Assembly: GCF_043641665.1 (NCBI RefSeq)
Contig: NC_092189.1
Coordinates: forward strand, 15,468,833-15,532,832
DNA: 64,000 nucleotides
Source of the DNA: Enoplosus armatus
Lineage: Eukaryota; Chordata; Actinopteri; Centrarchiformes; Enoplosidae
Reading direction: 5' to 3'
The notes beneath the pieces are model-generated. The model searched no databases. It worked only from the letters and a program-made list of their open reading frames with translations, and was not told the origin of the DNA. The first letter of the stretch is position 1. Each line of letters starts with the position of its first letter. This document shows positions 20,171-32,640 of this stretch, piece by piece. Position numbers and translations under genes: made by a program.

Positions 20171-22593
20171 TAAAAATGCAGCCCTATGGGGAATGAATCC
20201 TCTTCTTTTTTTTTCACACAGCGTCACTGTTACATCATTTTGTGTACCAACATACAAAAGTATGGAGATAAGAGTGTTAGGCCGCCGGGTGATCATCAAT
20301 CTGTAATGAGATGTGTGAAAAACAATAAATAAATGTCTATGAATAAACATTACTTGTCATGGGCTTTTTTTTTTTGCACCCACGAGCCGAGCGGCTGCTC
20401 TTTCTTCTGACTTGTGAGAGCTTTGCAAAAACAAACTCTTGATCGACGCTGTTGTGGAGATGGACTCAACAGATGATGATGATCATTATTAGGCTTCAGT
20501 GGAGGTGGAAGTGACGAAGAGGGGAGTGGCGCTCTATTCTTGCTTTCCTTAAGGCTGTTAGCATTTGTATTATGAACGGCACGTCACCTTTCCAACTCAC
20601 AAACCTGTGGTACTGCGTCCTTGGGGACAGTTCCCTAGCAACAGTATCAAAACTAACAGGCAGCGAGTGCTGAGGAGGATGGTGTCAAAATGTGAGCGCT
20701 ATGTGCCTGGAGGGGTAGCCCGTAATGAATGCAGCACATGGGTTTCAAACTCATGTATGTGAGGTCAGAGTGTCGTTTTTAAGGATTAAGATGAATTCCT
20801 CGCAGTGTATCTCTGTCTTTTCTGTGAGAATGAGGCAGGATGATTGCCAAGAAACACAGAGCCACAGCTTACTTGTTTCAGGCAATCCCTTGTCTTGCTT
20901 CTGGAGATTTTGCTGTGGCAGGCACATCAAAGTGGATCTCTCCCACCAGCCCTCCAGCAATAAATGGATGGGTTTTTTTTCCACCTTTCCTCTCTTGTCT
21001 CTCAGATCTTTAGTCCCTCCAAGCACCTCCAGCATCATGGGTTCACCCATAAAAGCCCTATTTAGGTGGTTTCAATGAATGGATGCTCACGTGCTGTGAT
21101 CCACACTTTTCTATTTTTCCCTGTTACTCCAAATAAATCACCAGCCAGTCCAGGCACTGACAGAAATGGACACACAAACGCAAGCCTGATGCAACCTCCT
21201 TCCCTGAATGTAAAACATAACTGAGAGAAAAAACGTCCAGAAAGACTAACTCTTGTTTTGTATGGATTCAGTTTGGCTTTAAGGCATTCATTGACTGTGC
21301 TATGTTTAGAACAGAACGCACCCTCCGACCCTGATACGATGAGGGCAAAGTCATTTCACACAACACTCATCCTTTTGTAAATCTAAAAGCAATTAAGTAT
21401 GCATTAGCAAGGGAAAATGAGGCATGTAGAATCAATAGCTACTGTTCTTTTCAAATCTACATGGAGAAGGGGGATTATTAAGGATGAAGTCAGTATAGGA
21501 CCGCGTTGTGGTGGCTTGCCTTGTGCCCCCTGTAGTGTCTGGAATTGGCCTATCAGAGAGAGAGAGCGTCAGCCTGGCAGCACTATCGCCTGGAGCTCCT
21601 TCCTTCTCTTTCTCTGCTCACAGCAGGAAAACACTGAGATTCCAGAGCGGACGCCCGCACGCTGATATTTATCGGCAGACATTTCCTCAACAAAACCCAA
21701 TTTCAGTGACAATATAAATTGGCTCAAAACTCAGAGTTTGTCTCAATCCCGCCAGCCAAAGAGATGAAATGGATCTCCATTTTTATGGAAGCGTATGAAG
21801 TCACAGCACAGCACGTTATTGGTAATGCAGGGAGCCATTTGTGTGTTTGTGAGGGGTTGTAGAGTATGGATGTAGCAGCATACATGTGTGCATGCGCGTA
21901 CGGTGAGAGCAAGTGGTTCTGTATGAGCATAAAGGGCGCACTTAGGGGAGGCGAGCAATGAGAGCGACAAGCAGTTTGAGAGGATTAGAGAAACACAGTG
22001 TGTGCATACAGAGGCGCTGTGCTAGCGGGCACTTTGGCTGTCTTAAATAAATCATGGATTTAACTGATGATGTGTCATTCTCACAAAGTAAATAAGCTCG
22101 TTGTGGGTGCTGTCAACTCCCTGACAATCTGCACCACGCAGCCACATGAAATGCAGTCGGCCCAGCCCTGATCTAGTTTACACTAGCAGGCTTTAACGCA
22201 CCACCTCCCTTCAAAAAACAAAAATAACAACCATGATAACACATTCAAGGAGAAAAAAAAATACACTGAAGATACAGGCATCCTGACAAAACAAGGGGAT
22301 ATTCTTCTTATTCCTTTTTGCATTTTTTAAAGTTCTTTTCGTGGAAGGTCCAATTTGTGCTGTGGACTGATATAAAGCTTCACACCTCCGAACGACTACA
22401 CAGATACTGGTAAGCACAGTGTCTTGGCTGGGCATTTCCCTTCACTTTAGTCTCTCCCTGACCTGCTGCTAACGTTAGTTTCCTTTGGCTCGTTAACGTC
22501 ATGTCAGGCTGCGCCATTGAAGTTACGAATCACAAGCCTGGCCAAACGGACATCAGCGGCAGCCTTTAGCAGTTTGCATGAAAAAGGCTTTTA

Positions 22594-22715
22594 GTGCACA
22601 GAGTTCCAGTGGAGGGTTAGCACTGGGTATCATAGCTGCTGCAGTGTTCACAGAGTGCACAGAGTTCCAGTGGGGGGGATAGCTCTGGGTATCATAGCTG
22701 CTGTAGTGGTCACAG
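22594..22715. repeat. 61-bp tandem duplication in the drp2 3' UTR
   Basis: The unit starting GTGCACAGAGTTCCAGTGG at 22594 recurs at 22655 and includes CTGGGTATCATAGCTGCTG. The copies differ at a few positions, including an expanded G run in the second copy. Confidence 0.9.
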
Positions 22716-22818
22716 GGCCTGGTGTATTGTGGCCTGACCTCAGCCGTGTGGAGCTCCTCCCTCTGCCATCAGGGGTCCTTTCAGGCTTTCACTCTGCTCC
22801 TCCAGGCCCACTCGGGGG

Positions 22819-25800
22819 TTAGATGTGTGAGGTGGTGCCTGAAATTAGGAAAAAGAAGAGGAGGAAAAAAAGGAAAAGCTTTTACAATTTTAGTAACACA
22901 TGCATAAGACTGAGAACATTTTCTTGGTTATAACTAAGACGGCTATAATTATGATAATCCCTTTCTTTGTTCAAGCTACAGGCTTTGGACTGCCCAGCAA
23001 ATTGCGTTTTAAATGCAACGGGACAGTTTGCAAAGTGTGTGACACTGGCACTCTCTTTCTCTCTCTTTGCTACTGTCGCTGTCTCTCTTTATCTTACTCC
23101 TCCTCTCTGCCATTTAATCTCCCTGTCCCTCCCCCAACTATCGACCCACAGCAGTTCATATTTGCTCTCCTCTCCATCTCTCACTCTCCCGCGGGTGATG
23201 GAGGAGCAAAGAGTCTGTCCATGAAGCGTGGGTTGCCACAGCTTCTACGGTCCGTGCAGCCGAGACGAACTCACCCGGTTCTGAAGGGAAGACGTTTCTC
23301 AGCTGCTCGATGACCTCCTGGAGCTGCAGCACCGTGTCCTGTTCGTGCTCCATATCATCTCCTGACACACACACAGAGAAGGTTATACCTCCATGAATGG
23401 TTAAGGGTGGGATGGTTTCATATTCAAAGTGCGTGCATATGTCAAGCCCACATCTGAGCCTGGCTGCACGTCGCTGACCTGCTGCTTCAGTGTCAGTGGT
23501 CTCCCTGCTGGCCGGCTCCCCGTGGTGACCCCCTCCGGACACGGGAGAAGACAGGGTTGACGGTTCCGATCCGTTGGCCTCCGAATCATCTTTGGGCTGA
23601 TTTTAGGAAAGACTGATTATCATTCAATCCAAATAATTGCTCATATTCATCATGTTTCAGGCTACAGAGTAATTCAGCCTTTCACATGATAATGAATGGG
23701 ATAGTTAATGGCACTCAGCCAGCTGCCCTCGACTGGTATCTCCGAGCAGAACAATTTTAGAAAAGCCAATTTTGCCCGACAGCTGTTACTCAAAACCATC
23801 AGGTTACTATGATCCTTGCTTTGATAGACAGATAAAAAGACAGACACAGCAGTGTTGCAGGAAACACGCTGACGGATGTGGGGGAAGGTATCAAATCACA
23901 ATCAAAGATGCATAATGTAACTCTCAGGGATATTCCCAAATACCACATATATGCAACCTACCGTCTTTTGTATTGTTTTTAGCAATGCTGCAACAATACT
24001 CAAGAGTACGTTCAGTAGTTGCAATGAGATGTCTGCAGAGATTAGAGTTACATACACTTCCAATGGCAGATTTTACTGATTTTATTTTTTGAGGAAATGA
24101 AACTGTGATATTGGTCCTGGGAGAAAAGAAACGGAACAGTATTTATTTTTAACCTAGGAATGTGTGCCTCCACCTACTCTGCCACACGCTCTTTCCCCAT
24201 CACTCTCAATTTCCAAGTCTTTGACTTGAAGAAGAAGCATCATGTCCCTCTTTCTCAGAGTCTTTCTCTCATTGTCACTCACTCCCTTTTTTTCTCTTTG
24301 TTCAGTGACCTGCATGCACAATTTACACCTGTGCTCCCACTGCTAACAATTCACACTTTCACGCTTATTATAGTAACCCAGTGACTGCGTGTGTCAGCCT
24401 CCACTCTCCTATCCATCTCTTTCTCACACCTTTCCTTTAGACTGCAGTAAATCCTTTTATATTTCGCTCCAGAGTGTCTTAAGGCTTATCCTCTTTCTTA
24501 ACTCCTTCTATACTTTTTTGTACTCACACTACTGGCATTTCCATCTTGCAGTGTCATATCTTCAAAGTTAAAATTTTACATTTTACAGAGCAGTTGTCAT
24601 TTTGCATATTTTTTACATGTACCTTCTTTTCCCTTTTGCACTTGAATGTATGTGAAGCATTGTGCTACTGGATGTATGCACTGTAATGCATACAAATGTT
24701 TAAAACCATTGAACTTCAATGTGTCTGCCTGTGCCCATTATTCAAACTGCAGCTATACCGTTCAGTTACATGTAAGAAATATAGCAGATGCAGTTAACCA
24801 GAGCCCCCTAACAGAGCAGATGCTGCTGATGGACACATTGGTGACTGTAGGGGTAAAACGTGACCTTCAGTGTTTAAAGTTAAAGTAAATAAAATCCAAA
24901 ACATAAAAGATAAAACAGGATTAAATCATTTAAACAATTGCTACAAATACCATCAGTTAAGAAGAGACATGAAAGTGAGTTTTAAGAAGAGATCAGGCTC
25001 ATAGGGAATTAGCAGATCACAGATACAGACAGGAGTCTGACCGTGCAAGGCTTCGGGCAGTAAAATCTTAAAATCTATTCGAAAAACTCACACGTAACCA
25101 GCAGACGGCAGCAAGGATTTGTTGTGATATGGTCACTTCTCTAAGAATGTGTTAAAGGTCTGGCAGCAGCGCTTTGTATAAATTGCTTTGGATGTTTTGC
25201 CTGCTTAGACCAGAATAAAGTGTGTTGCAATAGTCAAGTCTGGAGGAGATAAAAGCATGGATGACCATTTCTACATCTGCAAATGAAAGGAATGACCAAA
25301 TTTTGGTTACATGTCTCCGTTGGACAAAGCAGGACTACACTACTTTGAGTCAAACATTACACCTAGATTACAGAGGTGTACCTGTAGCAGTAGCTCCCTG
25401 AGCCTGCGCAGCTGGGACTCCAGCTGTTTGTTGTGGTCCTCCAGGATCTGCATACGGGTCTCCAGGCGCGTCTTGTGTTGCCGGAGGACCCGCGCCTCGG
25501 CCAGGAGCTCCTCATCCTGCTGCCCTTCCGCTGTGGGTGAACCTGGACCGCCCTCTCCCGCCTCAGTCAGCATGGGAACTGACGCCGCCTCCTCGTGCTT
25601 CCACTTGAGCCTCCTGTACTCGCCCTGCAGCACCCTGAGGACCCACAGTGGAGGACAGATGAAGGGAAAACAGTCAGGCCCACATGTTGGTGCAGAATAT
25701 AGAACACATACACACAACTAAAGGTAATTTATGCAGCTTCCACCTGTCTGACAAAAAAATACGCCTACACATAACAATCTGACTTGTTTGCAAGTTATAT

Positions 25801-28800
25801 AATTAGAACAATTTCACCACATGCATAAACACAAAAAACAGTGCAGCAAGGGGCTAATGTATTGTTGATATCTTCCATGTGGAGAGCAATCATCTTCATT
25901 TTGAATGTAAGCGGCAATAAATCAGTGTCTTCTATCTCTGTGGCGCCACGGCCATTAACTGACTGCGCGCTGTGCTGTGAAGCGTTACTAAAGGTGTTTT
26001 AAGTTATTTGGGTGCTGGAAAATGATGTTGGTCTACTTAAGTGTTGAATTAGTAATAACCTTCTGTTTCAGACAAACAAAAACTGCACATATCACAGTGT
26101 CATCACAACCAAATATCAAGTGCAGGAGATCAACCTCTGTGTTTTGTTGACATCGGCTTTAATAATTGCTAAATTAACACATTTTCTTTTAAAACCTAGT
26201 ATGTAGAAAAGTATTGAACTAGTAACCCTGCCCTTTGACACACACTGGACTTTTTGAAAAAGGTAACAAAATTATTATTTTAAGCTGTTAAAGATGACCT
26301 GAACACCCAAAAGAAGGTGTTTGATTGTGGTATATATTTATTGCTCAGGTGTGAGCCACAGCAGAGGATACAAACTAAGCAACAGCAGCAACTCCAGTCA
26401 TAAATAAGGACAACGGAGCAATGTCATAACAGGAGGCAAAAACTGAACTGGGTGAAGGTTTCAGACACCCAAAGGGCACAAGTGTATGTGTGTGTGTGTG
26501 TGTATGTGGCTGTGTGTGCGGCAAGGTCACAACCGAAATAAAGACAAGAGAAAATTATTCATATGAATCATTCGCATAAAGGTTGCCTCTGGTAACCAAT
26601 TACGAGGACAGGAGAAAGGAATTTGCCTCATTTATGGAAAATGCCTGAGATCTCTTAACTACCAGGACACAATGCATTCAAATTCAGGCATTAACTTAAA
26701 CTTACTAACTAAACTAATGTGCGTCACACTCGTATCACACCAGTCCATAATGGACTCTTCCCGTCTCTTCTGCAGGACACCGACATCAAACTGAAGGTGT
26801 TTCCATGTCATCACCACATTATTTTACAGGCTTTACTGCCACGTATGCACACAGAAAATGTTTCTTGTCTTCTTTGTGCTGTTCAATCTTCTGGGGAGCT
26901 TTACTGATGAAAATCACTCCCTAAACCAAACTTTTACGGCTCTGCTACATGCCTTATCCCAAACCTTTATCTAAACCTCATTCAGATCTATAACCAAATC
27001 AAATTCAACACAGTTCTCAATGCTTACAAAAATAGCAAGTTTTATGAATGTGATGGAGTTGGTGTACTCTGTTGACGTACAACAATATGTTCAGAAGGAT
27101 TTATTGAGTGTGAAAACAAACACACTCAGTAAAATGACTCCACCACCTGAACAAATCAAGAAAGGAACCCAGCTCCACACTCGAAGCACCATGCTCTAAA
27201 ACACATTTGTTCCTTTTCCTGGCTACAGACCTGTTCTCGTTCTCTAGGCGGGCCAGGGTGCATTGGAGCTGCTCCTTGTCCTGGTGCTCCAGGTGGGCCA
27301 GCAGCATGTGTTGTCCGCAGGGTGAGTCATGGTCCAGGGCTGGGCTGGAGTGACGCAGGAGGTACTGATCTTCATCCCTGAGTCCCCCACACAGGAGACA
27401 GCACACTGAGCCACCAGCACACAGCCACCAGCAGCACAAAGCAGAGCCAAGGACGGCATGGGAGAGCAGACAGGCCAAAGCAAGGCAAGCAGGACGAGGA
27501 AACGTATTACAGGACGAGACGCAATGCAACAAGGCTGGACAGAGCGAGAAGGGACGCTGTGCCAAGTTCACAGTCCAAATATTAAATGTTCTGTAATAAA
27601 CTTGGCTCACCACACCAATAAAAATCCACTCCCATTTATCAAAAATGGAGGTTGGATCTTAAGCTACATCACAATATATTGCCCAAATAATAAACACTTT
27701 ATTGACAATGCAACAGAGCACTTTGATGGTCAACCTACGGCTGTAAAACAATAAATGCATCTGTGAATGTTTGGCCATTATCTTAAGCTGTTTGTCTATT
27801 TATATGTTGCGGTAATGCTTTGGGCTACGAAGTAAAACTATTATTGAGCCAAAGTTAAAGGCAAGTTATTGGAAATTGCCCTGTACTGCCAAATCATACA
27901 TCACAGAGGTATTTATTGAGGTGGCCGGATCCACTTTAGCTGCAGCACACCTCTTCTACTTCTACTATGTTATTTTTGTTTTTTTAATTTTTTTTTCTTT
28001 CTTCCTTTTCTTTTTACATTTTTATTTACCTCCTTTACTTTGTTAAGAAAATTAAGTTTTTGAATTATTCTCCCAATTTTCCATTAATGGGAAATTTATA
28101 GGAATCTTTCTTACGTTTGGCAAATCCTTCACATCACCACTCACCCACATTATTTTACAGACTATTTTACATTTAATGCAAGTGTTACCTATATGTTTCT
28201 ACCCCAGAAAAATGTATATATCTATATTGAAAGCTGTAACAGATTATATGAAAGAGAAGATATCTTACGGTTTGTGAAATGTCGTTGTGTTTTGACCCTC
28301 AGGGCCACCGTAGTTATCTTACATTAACTTTCCAAAATTATTGTGGTTGTAAGTGAAATGTTGCCATAACTAAGTAGTAGCTTAGCTAGCTTAGTAGAAA
28401 GATAAATATTTATTAAGTTTAATTATGCTATTATGTAAAATAAACATGACAAACTTTAAATAAAGTTGGTGTGGAATTCAAACATTTATTTTGAGCATAG
28501 CATTAACAAGAAATACTGATTCACCCACTTATGGAAGACTGATGGTTCCACTGACCTAAACTTAAGGGTTCACTCATTTTCATTTTATTTCAATTTCATT
28601 TTCAATAAGCAGGAACTGTGAACTCAGAACAATGCACACAGGTGGAGGGTGAAGGCTGCACACACGGGCAGCATGGTTCAGGAAAACAGTATGATGTCAG
28701 CCAAACACCAGCTGGAGGCACAGATAGCACAGCGGCATGTACAGAGCCATGCAGCAGGAAAAACAGAGAGGCACTGACAGACAGAAGGACGGTTTTCGCA

Positions 28801-29894
28801 GAATAAGAACAACAACGTACAAGAGAACAAGAGCTGAAAACAACACGCTATACACAAGGGGTAGAAGGGAAGTGTCACGCATACAAACACACTCTCAGAC
28901 ATGCAATTATAGACAGACACAGATGCAAATACTATACGTTCATGCACTGATATTCACACGTTTTTGAGACAAAGCTCCATCCAAGCGACACTCGAGATAC
29001 ATGCACATCGTAACAAAGACATTGGCAGCGGGGTCGAGAAGCACAGGTGTCAGTAGTAAAAAGTAGTGTAGTTTTGTCTAAGCCTAAAACTAGCTTCTAG
29101 TGTGATGTCAATCACAGCCTCCTCTCAGGGAACACACACATAAAACACGTCTGAAAATAAAAAATAATGAGCACACTTCAAAATACACACACACAGACAC
29201 ACACCTGGAGCCCTAAAAAACCCTAAACAACGCTTTGCACGGAGCTGCTGGACATGCAACCTTGACTTTAAAGCGAAGAGAGGAGACGGTCGACAGCCCA
29301 CATAGATGCCAACAAAATAAGACATGGTCACACAAATAAACAACCCTAACCAGTCTTTCCTACTTTCTCAGCTTCCCACAATGAGGACTCACCTTACTGG
29401 CTGTCCAATTCACATCAAACATCCCTATTCCTCTCACTGCTGTAAGCGCACCACCGCCCCGCCACTCAGCCAGCTTCTACAAACACACACATGCCTCTCG
29501 CTCCTCAGCTGGGACTTTGTGTATCTACCCACAACCACAGACTTCAATCGCAGCAGGTATGTGCATGATGGGGGCCATTTTCATTATGTGGCTGATTATT
29601 CATGTGATTACCCAATCTTTCCCTAACCGTCGAACATATATGCACGAGCCTGAGCACACACGTAAACACAGAGACAATCATTGTATCAAGAGGAAAGACT
29701 GTACACGCAAAACACACACACACACACACACACACATACACACACACATAATCCCTGTGAACGGCTGTGGTTGTAATGAGGGGGTTCGTAGTGTCGGGGT
29801 GACAGCATACTCACAGACTTTCATCAGGAGACAGGCTATCCGTGAAGAATGAACAATTCTGGCTTTCCATTTCTGCCAACCTATACATATACAG

Positions 29895-29932
<38 letters not shown>

Positions 29933-31902
29933 AAGGACAGCATGTGACACAAACCCACACACATATTTACACACACATGTGTATACAAATAGACACACAA
30001 TAAAAGAGAAATACAGGAGAGTGGGTGAGTCAGAGCAAATGTGGGAAAAAGCAAAAGCAACACATTGATATTATCACACACCGGGCAATGTGCTTCCTCA
30101 AACACAAGAAAAAACAATCAGTGCAGTTTAGCTCTTAAGTGGTGTGAATAAAACCAGTGGCCTTTTTGTATTATGGACTGCGACTGAGCAGCGAGTTGTC
30201 CACAAACATCTGGCTGACAAGGCTGCAGAGTGGCTATAAAAGTGTCCACAAAGAGGGAGAATAAAACTCTGATAAAATACCGTACACTGTCTAGCATCAT
30301 GCAGGCAATAAAAAGAAGTATTTCAGAACGAACGCCACAGACAGCAACTGTGTGTCTGTGTGAGGAACGAGTGAGCGGCTGTGTGGCTTTTAGGACCAAG
30401 GACAGCGCTTCTACTTCTGCATTGTGTCCTGCTGACTGTCAGTGGACAGCTGCACTAATAAAAAATGCTAGACGAGGGTAAAATGTTTTTAGTGTGTGAA
30501 AAATACATGGCGCTTTTGCTGTTTTGATGGCGGGAAAAGAATCACTGTGTAAAATGAATTGTGTGTCTTTAAAATAAAAAATGGGGAATTGTCTGGGCCC
30601 AGTTGCTCCCACTGGTAAGGCCAGTGCCTTGCATGATTGCTCGCTCAGTGTTTGTGTGTGAATTAGTGAGTGAAAGGCAAATTATAAATAATATATATAA
30701 ATGCAGTCCATTTATTAAATTGAAAAAAATAATGAAAAACAAGAGAAATTGGATAACATTTTGACATTACGCTACATATTAAAGTGCATATTTTGGCTAA
30801 TTCATATTAAAGTGTATGTTATGTCTAATATGCTAGCTCAAATAAACAAAAGTAGTCACACACTCAAACTACTCCCATGCTATTAAATTATTTAGTATAG
30901 CTTCTTACACTCTCTTACAGCGTGCAACTACTTTTCTTTATTAGAGTTGGCATCTTACTCAGTTGTTTGCACTTCGCTCATTTGGGTGTGCAGCTGCAAT
31001 TTGTGGCATTTCATGACTAATATACCAATATTATATCAATACACTAGGATCCAGCCTGGGGCCTTGCATTTCTTAACACAATAAAACACTGTTTACAACA
31101 ATTATTAGTAGTGTTTTCTTTGTGTATGTGCGTGACCAGATCATCATTCACCACTAATTACTTGTAGAAGCATCAGTATCATGTATAAGCAGCTTGTTCT
31201 TGACTGAAAAACCTTTGCCCTCTGTTGTTATCACCTTTGCCTCCTCCACCTACATGTAGCTTACACCTGAATTCAGGGTCAGCCACCCACTCTCTGACAC
31301 TCATTAAAAGGAAATGTAGGAAGATGTGGTCTGAAAGTAGATGCATGACACGGGTTGAGTGAAAGTGGTTACAACACAAAATTAATTCATCACAAACTGC
31401 TGCAGTCCACTGAATATCACATGTTAATGATAAATAACCGTGTTAGAGGATCAAAGGGTGGTTTCTCCTTCAAGTGAGGTAATTAATCAGCACAGAGAAG
31501 CAACCCACTGGTGCACATACATAGCTGCATATATACACATGTGCCACATGAAAGCTGGTCTTAAGTCTACACTGCAGCAAACACACACGACACACCCCAT
31601 GCTGCATCATCTTTCGCAGAATGTCGTCAGCTGAAGGAGTGAGGGATGGGAGGAGGAGGAGGAGGAGGAGAAGTGAGTGATGTAGAGGCTGTCAGGGGCA
31701 TCCACATTACATCCTATTTCTCTCCAGTGTCCAATGAGTCCATAGCGCTGAGAAATTTAGGATTTATCCAAGTCCTGTTGGAGGAGGCCCGGCCTGTGAA
31801 CCTGACCGCTCGTAATTCAATCTGCGACACTATTCATCTGAAAGCCTCCACAAACCAACAGCAAATGAGAGAGGAAAGGACAGAAAGTAACGGGAAATAG
31901 TA

Positions 31903-31933
<31 letters not shown>

Positions 31934-32166
31934 GGTGTCTTGTGCATACTTGTGTGTTAAGCTTCTTGTATGAATGTAAATAGATGTGAGAGGAAATGAG
32001 AAACGGGAGAGAGAGCGGGGGTAAGAGAGGAGAAATCCTAACAGAGTTCTAAGAGGTTTTTTATTATCTTCCTCTCATCCATCCTCTACAAGCTGTCGAA
32101 GCAGCGCTGATGATGAAAGGCATGAACTCTACTCCTGCATCGATATGGGGGGGGGGGGGGGGGGGG

Positions 32167-32218
<52 letters not shown>

Positions 32219-32369
32219 GAGACAGAGGCTGTCTCTGGCTTTGACATGCCTACGAATCTGGCTTTCCTAACCCCAAACATCAAATATTTTATCTCCCTTG
32301 AGATGACTGGAGACTACATTATTGCTATGGATTAACACATATACTCCTCACTGGCTGAAGGGCACTTTG

Positions 32370-32400
<31 letters not shown>

Positions 32401-32598
32401 TCTAATATGTCATCCCAAGGGGAAGAATTTCAGACACTGACCTGCCAGTGATGACATCCAGTATTTTTATATCGGCTTGACTTTCCATTAGTGTTCAAAG
32501 GGAGCGGTGAGTTACGATTAATGGGGTGAATGAATTCAAATACGGAATGTAATTTATACCTTTATATTCTCTACTAACTGGCAGGTAGAGAGGTGGGA

Positions 32599-32640
<42 letters not shown>

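Larger units (their letters stand above)
19387..22818 (-). other. drp2: drp2 3' UTR (long) and aipl1/drp2 convergent region
   Basis: After the drp2 stop (22819-22821) no minus-strand AATAAA appears until 20128-20133 and 19387-19392 (seen as TTTATT on plus), so the 3' UTR would be 2.7-3.4 kb. On plus, aipl1 (stop 19068) has ATTAAA at 19477 and 19585 and AATAAA at 20165-20170 and 20324-20329. The two 3' ends may overlap. A 61-bp tandem duplication lies at 22594-22715. No coding segment was seen. Confidence 0.55.
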
